Positions 17,731 to 26,973 of a DNA stretch of 64,000 bases are shown here, piece after piece. The stretch is from Megasphaera paucivorans (GTDB lineage: Bacteria; Bacillota; Negativicutes; Veillonellales; Megasphaeraceae), in contig NZ_FNHQ01000001.1 in assembly GCF_900103535.1 (NCBI RefSeq), positions 1 to 64,000 on the forward strand, in the 5' to 3' direction. Under the pieces are notes generated by a model that saw nothing but the letters and a program-made list of their open reading frames with translations, was not told the origin of the DNA and searched no databases. Positions within the stretch are counted from its first letter, which is position 1. Each line of letters begins with the position of its first letter. The position numbers were made by a program, and so were the translations under genes.

Positions 17731-18666
17731 TTATTTCACTGGTATTAGTTTCCATTTCTCATCATAGAGAGAATGTCCATCGTATCCCTCACGCCTCCAT
17801 TTATCAGGCGCAACTACTATTTTTCCTTTATAGGTACTTAAATACTGTGCCCACCAGCTAAACGTACTATTAGAAATAACAAAGTGTTTACAGGCAGACA
17901 TCAATTGCATTTTTTCCCACACAGGATCACTCCCATTTTCGTATAACGTTCCTTTCGGAAATTTCATATTTTCTTGTACCCATGAAATATCATCAGAAAA
18001 CACAATAAGTTGTGGTTCACGTATTTTCTGATACATGTACTCAATTCCCGCATAAAAATATTCTTTTGTGCATAGATTGGCCGCTTTCGCAACACCCGCC
18101 TTGTAAATAAAATCCCCCCGCCGTATCGTAACACAAACAGACTCACTGCAGCAAATTTTATCATATAAAACTTTATTTTTATTCTGCACCGCATATTTTG
18201 GAGTAAATTCATTTCGTATCATAGTATCAAAGGCAGCAAAATATTTTGGACACTCAAAATAACCGTCAAGAATCAGGTCTCCCAGCGGAAGATCAGTATA
18301 CTCATGAAACCCATTTGCTATGAGTATCCCGTAATTTGCCAATTTATCTATTATTTGTTCATTAAATCGTACTTCGTTATCCGATCCTTTATCAAACTGC
18401 CGATACATGCGAAAACCATGTTTCCGGAATAGAACTGCTAACCGTTGCATCTTAGTATACATTACTGATCCAATTACAGTATTCCTTGAAATATTATAGT
18501 GCTGCAAGGAGTTTTCCCATCCACCATGCGGATCAATAACAGATTCCTCCTCAATATTGCTAAAATCTATAGTTATCTGGTCTTGACGCTGTTCCGCCAA
18601 CGTTCTGGCAAAAGCATATTGAAAAAATTGATTTCCCAGCCGCCCATGCATTTTAATGTATATCAT
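17731..18666 (-). CDS. Alpha-1,2-fucosyltransferase (GT11)
   Basis: This 311-residue protein has all three hallmarks of the GT11 family: the N-terminal HGRLGNQFFQYAFARTLAE, the donor-binding VTIRRGDFIY, and the C-terminal FVISNSTFSWWAQYLS. Family members transfer L-fucose from GDP-fucose to a galactose, often building host-like H-antigen structures. Some GT11 members use other donors, so the sugar is a prediction. GGGGTA lies 6 bases before the ATG at 18666. No gmd or fcl genes for GDP-fucose are in the window, so the donor must come from elsewhere. It lies just downstream of the GT-B gene. Confidence 0.9.
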   Translation of the reverse strand: MIYIKMHGRLGNQFFQYAFARTLAEQRQDQITIDFSNIEEESVIDPHGGWENSLQHYNISRNTVIGSVMYTKMQRLAVLFRKHGFRMYRQFDKGSDNEVRFNEQIIDKLANYGILIANGFHEYTDLPLGDLILDGYFECPKYFAAFDTMIRNEFTPKYAVQNKNKVLYDKICCSESVCVTIRRGDFIYKAGVAKAANLCTKEYFYAGIEYMYQKIREPQLIVFSDDISWVQENMKFPKGTLYENGSDPVWEKMQLMSACKHFVISNSTFSWWAQYLSTYKGKIVVAPDKWRREGYDGHSLYDEKWKLIPVK

Positions 18667-18683
18667 CTTTTTTACCCCATTGA

Positions 18684-19814
18684 TTATTTTAATATGTTAT
18701 ATAGAAAATTTTCAGTTCCAAAATCTCTATTTACTCTATCAAGGTTATTCTGATAAATGGGTATTTTTTTTTCGTACTGTTCTAAAAAATCGTGTATTTG
18801 TACAGACATATGATTCAAATCCTGTAAATCCACTTCAATACCTACATCATATGCAGAAAGAATTTCGGGATTTAAAAATTTAGTCACCAATACGGACTTA
18901 TATAAACCAAGTGCATTAAAATATACCGCACTCCAGTTATATAAATATCGCTTATCACTATAAGGCAAAAACAACACATCCATACTCGATAATATACTAT
19001 ACCACTTTTGACCATAAAGTTTTCCTTTTATAAAAGTAATACCCGCCTTATTTTGGTATTTATTCATAATACGATCCAAATCTACTGCATCCTCTGGCAT
19101 AGTAGGGGCTGCTTGTATAATAAGTTCGGCCTTATGTGTCATTCCACTTTTTACAAACGCATTGATGATACCTTCTATATCTTTCTCCCCTTTGCGATAA
19201 TGTCCAAAAAAACCAATTCGAATAGGTTCTTTGTACATCAAGTGATTATTAACTTTAATTTCTGCCGGAACCAATACAGGCGGTTTTATTAATTCTACAT
19301 TAGAAAGTGCTGATTCTTTAAAATCGTCTCGCAAAGTAGTAATTTTCAGTTTAATATTTCTATAACTCAAACACTTTTGTGCCTGTCTGATAAATTTAGG
19401 TTTTTCATGAGGATTAACTCCCAAAAATATAAAAATAATAGGAATTGGGCTATCTTTCAATTTACTTCTATGAAGAGACCGCAGATATCGATAAGTAGCT
19501 GTCGTTAATACTATGGCATCTATTTCCTTTTTACAAGCTTTTTTGTAAGCCGAATCAAACCACTTAACTCTTCTGTTTTCACGCTGTATGGACAACCATA
19601 TTTTCTTTATTTTTCCAGCTCCTTCATAGTCAACAATTTCACCTCCACTCATATATTCAATGGGAATATCAAAATCAATAGAAAGTTTGCTATTTTCTGG
19701 TAAATATAATATAGGCGTATGGCCCTGTCGTTTTAATTCATTGATAATAAGACGATCAAATTCCTGCTCAAATCCACCATTAGTTTTTACTGTTTCCAGT
19801 ATCGCTACACGCAT
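18684..19814 (-). CDS. Glycosyltransferase, GT-B fold (GT4-like)
   Basis: This 376-residue protein has a two-domain GT-B look. The N-terminal part reads MRVAILETVKTNGGFEQEFD, then RLIINELKRQGHTPILYL. The C-terminal half has IRIGFFGHYRKGEKDIEGII, KAELIIQAAPTMPEDAVDLD, ITFIKGKLYGQKWYSILSSM, and DVLFLPYSDKRYLYNWSAVY. The usual EX7E donor motif is not obvious, so the family call is tentative. The start codon overlaps the stop of the WaaE-like gene by one base, showing tight coupling. It probably acts on the LPS core or the O-unit in the cytoplasm. Donor unknown. Confidence 0.7.
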   Translation of the reverse strand: MRVAILETVKTNGGFEQEFDRLIINELKRQGHTPILYLPENSKLSIDFDIPIEYMSGGEIVDYEGAGKIKKIWLSIQRENRRVKWFDSAYKKACKKEIDAIVLTTATYRYLRSLHRSKLKDSPIPIIFIFLGVNPHEKPKFIRQAQKCLSYRNIKLKITTLRDDFKESALSNVELIKPPVLVPAEIKVNNHLMYKEPIRIGFFGHYRKGEKDIEGIINAFVKSGMTHKAELIIQAAPTMPEDAVDLDRIMNKYQNKAGITFIKGKLYGQKWYSILSSMDVLFLPYSDKRYLYNWSAVYFNALGLYKSVLVTKFLNPEILSAYDVGIEVDLQDLNHMSVQIHDFLEQYEKKIPIYQNNLDRVNRDFGTENFLYNILK

Positions 19815-20572
19815 TATAGATCACTCTTTCTTTGCAATTCATATAGTTTCAAATACTTTAGCATGGTATAAAAAAAATGGTTAAAACACATATACGTTCC
19901 CATCCAACCGTCTAAAAATCCAGCTCGAACAATAAACATCTTAAAAAATCCACCTAAGCTGTGAAGAAATATACCGGAAAGAGATGTACGTTTTCCTCTT
20001 TTAAAAGCTTCTTCAGCCCAAATTGTCGTATATTGACACAACTTTCCTTCCCAATGATGCCAGTTTTTATACGTATAATGTTCAATATGCCCCGGCAATG
20101 TTTCTGTTATTAACTTGCATTCAGGATGTTCATGTATTTTGTGAACCCAATGTACGGCAGTTCTCGGAAACATGCGAGACACATAATCGGGATACAAAAC
20201 GCCATGTCCGAATTTTGTACCAAAAGCTACTGATTTCCGCTGTATACTGTATTGCTTAGTTGTATCATTCAGAGCCGCGGCTCTATGAACTGCATCAATA
20301 AGTTCAGAACTTAATCGTTCGTCGGCATCAAGATAAAAAACCCAATCCGCCGTTGTCTGTATCAATCCAAAATTACGCTGTGCCGCAAAATCATCATCCC
20401 ATGCACGGTAACACACGGATGCCCCTTCTCTTTCAGCAAGCTTCACGGTATTATCCGTGCTTCCAGAATCAATTATAATAACTTCATCGGCACATTGAAA
20501 CGCGTTTCGTATAACATCAACGATATTGTCCTGTTCATTTTTTGTTAAGATAAGTATGGATAATGTACTCAC
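19814..20572 (-). CDS. waaE: WaaE/KdtX-type LPS core glycosyltransferase (GT2)
   Basis: This 252-residue family 2 transferase resembles WaaE, the beta-1,4-glucosyltransferase of the LPS inner core. Landmarks are TLSILILTKNEQDNIVDVI, ADEVIIIDSGSTDNTVKLAE, RAWDDDFAAQRNFGL, DWVFYLDADERLSSEL, and the later YPDYVSRMFPRTAVHWVHKI. The start is GTG at 20572 with AAGGAG 7 bases upstream. It begins the long minus-strand glycan run that continues to glf and is preceded by AT-rich spacer DNA. It supports a true LPS outer membrane. The exact acceptor is inferred from family only. Confidence 0.8.
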   Translation of the reverse strand: MSTLSILILTKNEQDNIVDVIRNAFQCADEVIIIDSGSTDNTVKLAEREGASVCYRAWDDDFAAQRNFGLIQTTADWVFYLDADERLSSELIDAVHRAAALNDTTKQYSIQRKSVAFGTKFGHGVLYPDYVSRMFPRTAVHWVHKIHEHPECKLITETLPGHIEHYTYKNWHHWEGKLCQYTTIWAEEAFKRGKRTSLSGIFLHSLGGFFKMFIVRAGFLDGWMGTYMCFNHFFYTMLKYLKLYELQRKSDL

Positions 20573-20670
20573 AATAAGACTCCTTATAACCTAATTTCAT
20601 TGACATACAGGTCTGAATTATTTATTTAGATTATAGCATATGATACAGTAATTCTCTAGCAGTCCCCGCG

Positions 20671-20724
20671 TGTGTATATATATATCTTGTATAATATATA
20701 TATAATATACAATATATATATAAT
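20671..20724. repeat. AT-dinucleotide tract between divergent waaE and eptA-like genes
   Basis: A run of alternating TA with short interruptions (TATATATATA blocks around 20675, 20695 and 20713) occupies the middle of the 240-base divergent spacer. Several TATAAT-like hexamers occur inside it, so it may hold the -10 elements of both promoters. Such low-stability DNA also varies in length easily. Confidence 0.6.
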
Positions 20725-20814
20725 CCACATTATTTTGCGAATATCAAAATGGTATTTGTTTTCCTTTAATAAGTACGTTACAATTATCATAGTTCGTAAA
20801 TAGGAGTGTTTTCA

Positions 20815-22626
20815 ATGAAAAAACATAAATTTTTAATTACATTTATTATGGCTGCTATAATTAGTTATATATTGATGTATGGGTTTTACTTGTCAATGAG
20901 TGTCGGACTCCCATACAAAACACTATTTCTGCAAATGCGGCGATATATTCCCAATGCAATGGTCATAGGCATTGTATTTTCACTATGGCAGCAATCAAAA
21001 ATCCCTTGGAAAAAAATCAGTCCTCATATTGTTGTTTTTTTAGCATGGGCAGTAGTATATCCTCTGAGTTATTGGATTACCTTCCACCAAAACACAAATT
21101 TTATTGACAACCATTTTGATATTTCCTTTGCTTCTTACATATTTGTATTTACAACCACGCTGCGTTTGCTGCTGCATACTTTTTCTATTACCACCATACA
21201 GCGCAGAATGTCGACTCTAACTATTAGTATGTTACATACACTGCTTATGGTACTGCCTGTCCTGCAAATAATTTATTTTGTTAATTATCACAGTCCCATT
21301 ACAGAAGCCGCTTGTATGGCTATGCTGCAAACAAATGCATTAGAAGCTCATGAATATATTCTGCAGAATGTTGGATACAGCGGTATACTTATGATAATAA
21401 TCCTATTTATCATCTTGCTGTTTTTATTTATGTGGGGCAATTATGTAAAAATCCATACTGTAAAACCAATAAAAAAGACGATTCTCATTTCTGTTATTAT
21501 ATTACTGGCTTCGGGGATTTACAGTTGTCAAATTTTCAGAGAAACAGGTATTATGGATGTCCTTCACAATGCGCAAGATTATTTTGATAATGCCCAAAAA
21601 TTCAACGCCTATCACAAAAACAATTTCAACACTCTCATCGTAACTCCCACAACACCGGAATTCTCACAACCAAGTACTATTATTATGGTCATTGGAGAAT
21701 CTGCCTCCAAAGATTATTGCAGTGCCTACGGCTACAGCCGACATGATACAACACCTTGGTTACGTACCATGTCTTCTCAGCCTGGTTTTATCTTATTTAA
21801 GCATGCCTATACTAGTTGGGGGCAGACAGTACCTGCATTAGAACGTGCCTTGACGGAAAAAAACCAATATAATAATTTAGATTTCAATCAATGTATTACG
21901 ATGCTGGATATTGCTAAAAAGGCTGGTTATACAACCTATTGGATTAGTAATCAAGGTACTATCAGCAATGCAGATACACCCATCACACTAGTAGCAAAGA
22001 CAGCAGATCATTCCGCTTGGATTGAGGATGAATTAGCAAACAGCGATCATCAACGATACGATGGCGATTTACTTCCTTATCTGAAACGAATTGATCCTAA
22101 GGAAAATAATTTTGTCGTCATTCACATTATGGGCAGTCATGACAGTTACGATAACAGATATCCTAGAGATTTTACTAAATGGCCCTCCGAAACGGGACGT
22201 AATTCAGTCACAGAATACGATAATTCCATTGCCTATACCGATTGGTTCTTAGAACAAGTATACATGTATGGTAAAGATAATTTAAACCTGCAGGCGATGC
22301 TTTATTTTTCCGATCATGGTGCGGATCCCCAACATAGGCGTCATCCTGATTATGCGCCTTTTGAAGGATTACGGATTCCTATGTTTCTTTACTTATCACC
22401 AGAATACTGCAAACTGTATCCCATAACTTCATCTGTTTTACAAAATCATGCTGACACGTATTTTACCAATGATCTTATGTATGAGCTTATGTGCGGCGTA
22501 TTTCATATTAAAAGTAATCATTATGATGAAACAAACAGTTTGTCCAGCACAAATTATAAATATACACGTGATATGTTAACGACAGAATTGGGAAAAATAA
22601 ATTTAACGGAAGATATAAATAATTAA
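20815..22626 (+). CDS. Phosphoethanolamine transferase (EptA/CptA-like sulfatase fold)
   Basis: This inner-membrane enzyme would move phosphoethanolamine from phosphatidylethanolamine to lipid A or LPS core at the periplasmic face, which lowers surface charge and binding of cationic peptides. It has about 603 residues: five N-terminal membrane segments (roughly residues 1-230), then a periplasmic alkaline-phosphatase-fold domain. The domain shows IMVIGESASKDYCSAYGYSR, where the nucleophile position appears to be Ser instead of the Thr of EptA. It also shows FVVIHIMGSHDSYDNRYP and LYFSDHGADPQHRRHP (metal ligands). TAGGAG lies 8 bases before the ATG at 20815. The substrate on the glycolipid is not known. 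A virK/ybjX-like gene follows. Confidence 0.85.
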   Translation: MKKHKFLITFIMAAIISYILMYGFYLSMSVGLPYKTLFLQMRRYIPNAMVIGIVFSLWQQSKIPWKKISPHIVVFLAWAVVYPLSYWITFHQNTNFIDNHFDISFASYIFVFTTTLRLLLHTFSITTIQRRMSTLTISMLHTLLMVLPVLQIIYFVNYHSPITEAACMAMLQTNALEAHEYILQNVGYSGILMIIILFIILLFLFMWGNYVKIHTVKPIKKTILISVIILLASGIYSCQIFRETGIMDVLHNAQDYFDNAQKFNAYHKNNFNTLIVTPTTPEFSQPSTIIMVIGESASKDYCSAYGYSRHDTTPWLRTMSSQPGFILFKHAYTSWGQTVPALERALTEKNQYNNLDFNQCITMLDIAKKAGYTTYWISNQGTISNADTPITLVAKTADHSAWIEDELANSDHQRYDGDLLPYLKRIDPKENNFVVIHIMGSHDSYDNRYPRDFTKWPSETGRNSVTEYDNSIAYTDWFLEQVYMYGKDNLNLQAMLYFSDHGADPQHRRHPDYAPFEGLRIPMFLYLSPEYCKLYPITSSVLQNHADTYFTNDLMYELMCGVFHIKSNHYDETNSLSSTNYKYTRDMLTTELGKINLTEDINN

Positions 22627-22729
22627 ACGATTCATTTGCTCTATTGCCAAAGATACTGTAATATGTAATACGGAACAAATAACATGAATCAATTTTATTT
22701 TAAAAATTTTAACGACGCGGAGTGATCAA

Positions 22730-23680
22730 ATGAATTGGCAATTATTAAGACAAATAGGCCATGATGTATATAAATGTGAAGATTGGCGCGATAATAAGCG
22801 GTATTATTCTTTTTTAGCACGTGCTTTTATAAATCGGCATGTCATGGAGCAACATCTAACTTTCTTTTTATCTGATCCAAAACGCACCCTTATTATGGAG
22901 CATTGTCCCTGGCTTGTCGATCAAGCTGTACGAAAAATATTTTATAAAAACTCCACCTGCATAGAACGGGCAAAAATCGTGCAGCAACATATTTTCTGGA
23001 TGGAAAAATTATTTGAATCTGATTTGATGGAACGAATCTACGTACACGGTGAACGAGTTCCGTTATGGCGTGATGAAATAGATGAAAAACCATTTATATT
23101 ATATTTAAATTTCACAGATGGCCAGCAAAAAGAAGGATGTTTATCCATCGAACTGGTATATGGCAGTGAAGATGAAAAACATACAGGCTGGAATGCCGGA
23201 ACCAGAGTATATCAATTAATGTTTTTCTTCGGCGATACTGATTTGACTATTCATATTGGAGCATTGCAAGGTATGGTCGGCGGGTCTGATTTTATTAAAA
23301 AATTAACAAAAAAATATTTCGGTTATCGTCCCAAAAACCTTATTTTATGGTGCCTTCGCTGTCTGGCTGTCACAGTAGATGCAAAAAAAATAACCGCTGT
23401 TACAAATAAGGGCTATTATGCCATGAACCATATTCGGTTAGATCGCAAGCTCAAAGTTGACTTAGATTGTTTTTGGCAAGAGGCCGGAGGCACTGCTGAT
23501 TGCAAAGACAGTCGCTTCTACGACATCCCGATATCAGAATATCGCAAGGAAATGAATGAAATGAAACCTTCAAAAAGAGCGAATCACCGCAGACGATATG
23601 AATTAATGGACCAAATTCAGGTAGAAATTTCTAAGACGCTTAAAAAATATATGAAAAATAAGATTACTGGTAAACAATAA
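22730..23680 (+). CDS. DUF535 protein (VirK/YbjX family)
   Basis: This 316-residue protein has the DUF535 pattern: FINRHVMEQHLTFFLSDPK near the start, YLNFTDGQQKEGCLSIELVY, VYQLMFFFGDTDLTIHIGAL, QGMVGGSDFIKKLTKKYFGY and RPKNLILWCLRCLAVTVDAK, and KGYYAMNHIRLDRKLKVD. In Salmonella the family members VirK and YbjX contribute to late virulence and resistance to antimicrobial peptides; the biochemical activity is not known. No signal peptide or membrane segment is seen, so it is cytoplasmic. CGGAGTGA precedes the ATG. Being about 100 bases after the EptA-like gene, it fits an envelope-defence pair. Confidence 0.8.
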   Translation: MNWQLLRQIGHDVYKCEDWRDNKRYYSFLARAFINRHVMEQHLTFFLSDPKRTLIMEHCPWLVDQAVRKIFYKNSTCIERAKIVQQHIFWMEKLFESDLMERIYVHGERVPLWRDEIDEKPFILYLNFTDGQQKEGCLSIELVYGSEDEKHTGWNAGTRVYQLMFFFGDTDLTIHIGALQGMVGGSDFIKKLTKKYFGYRPKNLILWCLRCLAVTVDAKKITAVTNKGYYAMNHIRLDRKLKVDLDCFWQEAGGTADCKDSRFYDIPISEYRKEMNEMKPSKRANHRRRYELMDQIQVEISKTLKKYMKNKITGKQ

Positions 23681-23765
23681 TTTCGTAACTACTCGAATAG
23701 GTTATATTTTTCCGTTTTTATCAGTACTTACAGTATTGCATAAAATATATTCAGGAGGCATAAAA

Positions 23766-24194
23766 ATGAAAAAAGAATATGAATTAGCTGAACAATACCA
23801 TACGCAGGGAAATAATTGCGTTGAATCGGTTATTAAAGCGTGTAACGACAGTATGAACCTGCGCTTGCCCGATGAGTCTATTCGTATGGCTTCGGTTATG
23901 GGCGGCGGCATAGGTCGTTCCGGCTGCGTTTGCGGAGCATTGAGCGGTGCCTGTCTGGTAATTGGGTCTTTAGTGGGACGTCTGGATCCTGCTGAAAAGC
24001 CACTGCCGGAAATGTATCAGTACACCCATGAATTTCATGATCGTTTCAAAAAGCATTTTGGAACCACCTGCTGCCGGGCATTAAACAAACTCAGTTTCGG
24101 GACACCGGAATATCGAAAGCAATGTATTAAAATCACAGCAACCGCAGCAGATATGGTTTCCGATTTTATTGAAGAAAAACATTTAAAAAAATAG
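23766..24194 (+). CDS. C_GCAxxG_C_C family protein (possible redox/metal protein)
   Basis: This 142-residue protein carries the cysteine pattern that names the family: QGNNCVESVIKACND, then GRSGCVCGALSGACLVIG (GCVCGAxxGA), then TTCCRALNKL and YRKQCIKI. The family is common in anaerobes, is often exported or linked to redox enzymes, and probably binds a metal centre; no reaction is established. AGGAGG lies 7 bases before the ATG at 23766, which is preferred to the in-frame ATG at 23736. A bidirectional terminator separates it from the convergent glutamate dehydrogenase. Confidence 0.85.
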   Translation: MKKEYELAEQYHTQGNNCVESVIKACNDSMNLRLPDESIRMASVMGGGIGRSGCVCGALSGACLVIGSLVGRLDPAEKPLPEMYQYTHEFHDRFKKHFGTTCCRALNKLSFGTPEYRKQCIKITATAADMVSDFIEEKHLKK

Positions 24195-24241
24195 ACTCAT
24201 CTTTGGAAATAGTATTCCAATACTATCATTGTTTATATATT

Positions 24242-24283
24242 AAAACGCCGATCTTATAAAAAATGTATAAGATCGGCGTTTTT
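24242..24283. terminator. Bidirectional terminator between convergent genes
   Basis: A strong hairpin (AACGCCGATCTTAT, 9-base loop, ATAAGATCGGCGTT) is flanked by A on the left and T on the right. It serves both the C_GCAxxG gene on the plus strand and the glutamate dehydrogenase gene on the minus strand. Confidence 0.85.
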
Positions 24284-24303
24284 CATATCTGGACATCATA
24301 CGT

Positions 24304-25563
24304 TTATCCCAAAAAGCCACGATAGTTTTGAGCCTTTACAATCCTATTCAAAGCTATAATATAACATGCCAGTCGAGCGGGAACATGATATTTTCTCTTG
24401 ATCTGCCATACTGTTTGAAATGTTTTTTTCATGTTGTCATGAAGTTTTTTATTATATTCTTCTTCCGACCAATACAGCCCGGTGCGATTTTGTACCCATT
24501 CATAATAGGATCCCACCACACCTCCGGCATTCGTCATAACATCAGGAAGGATTTCTATCCCCTTTTTATAGAAATAGGCATCAGCCTCTGTTGTTGTCGG
24601 TCCATTCGCACCTTCAAGAATAATGTTAGCCTTTACATCCTTCATCGTCTTATCATTTAGTTGATTTTCCATGGCCGCCATAAAAAGAACATCCACATCC
24701 AGATGCAATACAGCCTCCTTAGGAATGACTTTCATGCCTTCTTCTTGATACCCATTTAAAGTACGTCCGTGTGAATTAGCATACACATAGGCCTTTTCAA
24801 TATCTATTCCATTGGGATTATAAAGAGAGCGCCCCACATCTCCGATTGCCACGATTTTAACGCCGGCCCGTTTCATAAGCAAACAGCCAACGCTTCCCAC
24901 ATTGCCGAACCCCTGTGCAGCCATAGTAATATCACAAGGGTTCTTACCTGCCGTTTCCAAATAACTCATCAAGGTATACATAATTCCTCGCCCGGTAGCT
25001 TCATTCCGTCCCAGAGACCCACCTATTTCAATTGGCTTGCCTGTGACCACACCGGGTGTATATTTTCCTGTGAGTTTACTATATTCATCCACTATCCATG
25101 CCATGATCTGCGCATTCGTGCCTACATCGGGAGCAGGAACATCTGTATCTTCTCCGATAATCGGGGATATTCTATATATATATTCACGAGTAAGCCGTTC
25201 CAACTCACGATTGCTTAGAAGCTGCGGATTTACTTGTATCCCACCTTTAGCCCCGCCATAAGGAATATCGGCAACAGCACATTTAATCGTCATCCATCCA
25301 GCAAGGGCCCGTGTTTCATTAACATTAGAACAGGGATGATACCGTATTCCCCCTTTAGCCGGACCGCGTACGGAACTATGTTGTACACGATATCCCTCGA
25401 AAACCTGAATATGTCCATCATCCATACGAATTGGCAGGCTCACTGTCATTTCCCGTTCAGGATACCGCACAAAAGCATATTCATCCTTATGCAGCTTAAG
25501 TACGGCCGCAGCCTCATCTAAAACATTAAGCATATTTTGATACGGATCATAGGTTGTCATCAT
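24304..25563 (-). CDS. gdhA: Glutamate dehydrogenase (Glu/Leu/Phe/Val dehydrogenase family)
   Basis: This enzyme catalyses oxidative deamination of glutamate to 2-oxoglutarate, or the reverse, with NAD(P). About 419 residues is normal for the clostridial-type enzyme. Landmarks are FEGYRVQHSSVRGPAKGGIR, the catalytic lysine region IPYGGAKGGIQVNPQLLSNR, DVPAPDVGTNAQIMAWIVDE, the dinucleotide site AAQGFGNVGSVG, and ILEGANGPTT near the end. The frame extends to 25638, but GAGGTG lies just before two successive ATGs (25563 and 25560), so the long N-terminal extension is not real. Cofactor preference cannot be decided. It is a single-gene unit with a shared terminator. Confidence 0.92.
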   Translation of the reverse strand: MMTTYDPYQNMLNVLDEAAAVLKLHKDEYAFVRYPEREMTVSLPIRMDDGHIQVFEGYRVQHSSVRGPAKGGIRYHPCSNVNETRALAGWMTIKCAVADIPYGGAKGGIQVNPQLLSNRELERLTREYIYRISPIIGEDTDVPAPDVGTNAQIMAWIVDEYSKLTGKYTPGVVTGKPIEIGGSLGRNEATGRGIMYTLMSYLETAGKNPCDITMAAQGFGNVGSVGCLLMKRAGVKIVAIGDVGRSLYNPNGIDIEKAYVYANSHGRTLNGYQEEGMKVIPKEAVLHLDVDVLFMAAMENQLNDKTMKDVKANIILEGANGPTTTEADAYFYKKGIEILPDVMTNAGGVVGSYYEWVQNRTGLYWSEEEYNKKLHDNMKKTFQTVWQIKRKYHVPARLACYIIALNRIVKAQNYRGFLG

Positions 25564-25782
25564 TATCACCTCATATAAAATTTGAAATATACACCGCTTG
25601 TTTATTTTTCTATTTTTATCATACCACTTTTTAAACAAACTTAAAACTTTAAAGAATTTTATGTATAATTTAAAGTCATCATAGATGTATAGAAATGGCG
25701 AAAAAACAGCAATTTCAAAAAAACCTTACGATGTAGTATTACAAATTTGTATACAATGTACAGGGTGTAAATAAAAATGGTT

Positions 25783-26973
25783 TTACCGATTTAGTTCAAA
25801 TATGCTTACTTCACGACTGCAAGCTATCCGCAAAGGCAGCCAATGTCCTGTTCCCCTGTTGACATATCCATAGCATGCATCACCTGACTGAAATAAACCT
25901 CGCAGATATTTAAATGCTATCATTTGGACTAATGGCCCAATAGGCGCAAATTGAGCACCATGCGTATGTCCGCAAAGAGTCAAATTTACATGATGCCGAA
26001 AAGCCTCATCAATAAAAGCCGAATGATGTGCCAACATAACAACAAAAGCATTTTCCGGAATACCTTGCAAAGACTTTTGTACATATTCTTCCCGCTGCTG
26101 TGCAAAATTCTCCGCTCCTTGAGCAAATGAATAATCTGTTCCAGCAATGTAAAAATTTTCAGCAGCTTTATAATTACTATTACGGAGAATTCGCACTCCC
26201 GTTTTTTGCAACATATCCGTGATACGTTCTATTCCACGATAATATTCGTGATTACCATAACAAAAGTCAATACCATCGGGAAATTTTCTGCAAGCGTCCC
26301 GTAAAATATTTTGACATTGAGGCAGCAACGTTAATTCGTCAATAAGATCCCCAGTTAAAACTACGCGGTCTACTTTTTCTTTCACTAAAACTTCTATAGC
26401 CTCCTGCAGCCGCTGTGGACTAAAAAAAAGCCCCATATGAGTGTCTGATATTTGTCCGATGCGATATCCGGCAAGATGATTCGGCAAACTAGGATACCTC
26501 AGTTTATGTATAGTCGTAGCAAGATTTTGTTCTCCATCAAAGATTCCTATTGTCGATGTCCCCAAAGCAAGAACAGGAATTGCAGCAGCTATTCCTTTAA
26601 GAAAAGTACGACGGCTCATGCCTTTAGAAACACGATTGGATGATCTACAAGGATGGGCATGAAACAAGCGATATATAAAACATCCTATAGCTCCTGCAAG
26701 CAACACAGGAAACGCCAGAAGAAACATAAAAAGCCAGCTTAAAGACGCCATTGCACCATAAAAGAAAAAGGGAAACCACGATGATGTCGAAATCGTAATA
26801 TAATCTGCCCCATACAACCAAAGTTCTCCAATAGCAATCATACTAACAGCTGCTGCGCCAAATAACGCTCCCGCCTTATTGCTTTGCCGACGTATATATT
26901 GCCACAACAGAATAGAACAAACAGCTATACAGGACATACCTACCATGAATGTAATAAAAAATTGACCTTTCAT
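25783..26973 (-). CDS. Membrane-linked metallophosphoesterase (YkuE/YaeI-like)
   Basis: This 396-residue protein has four N-terminal hydrophobic segments (about residues 1-105), then a twin-arginine-like SRRTFLKGIAAA with a further hydrophobic stretch, then a calcineurin-type phosphoesterase domain. The domain shows all the metal-ligand blocks: IGQISDTHMG, VVLTGDLIDE, CYGNHEYYRG, MLAHHSAF, and LTLCGHTHGAQFAP. Relatives such as YaeI/YkuE and LpxG act on phospholipids or UDP-diacylglucosamine in lipid A synthesis, so an envelope-lipid substrate is possible but not shown. The start codon directly abuts the mutY stop, with no obvious separate ribosome site. An internal Tat-like motif after membrane segments is unusual. 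Confidence 0.85.
   Translation of the reverse strand: MKGQFFITFMVGMSCIAVCSILLWQYIRRQSNKAGALFGAAAVSMIAIGELWLYGADYITISTSSWFPFFFYGAMASLSWLFMFLLAFPVLLAGAIGCFIYRLFHAHPCRSSNRVSKGMSRRTFLKGIAAAIPVLALGTSTIGIFDGEQNLATTIHKLRYPSLPNHLAGYRIGQISDTHMGLFFSPQRLQEAIEVLVKEKVDRVVLTGDLIDELTLLPQCQNILRDACRKFPDGIDFCYGNHEYYRGIERITDMLQKTGVRILRNSNYKAAENFYIAGTDYSFAQGAENFAQQREEYVQKSLQGIPENAFVVMLAHHSAFIDEAFRHHVNLTLCGHTHGAQFAPIGPLVQMIAFKYLRGLFQSGDACYGYVNRGTGHWLPLRIACSREVSIFELNR

Noticed and set aside
25564-25638. N-terminal extension of glutamate dehydrogenase
   Set aside because: No ribosome site; GAGGTG stands directly before the ATGs at 25563/25560, giving the normal length.
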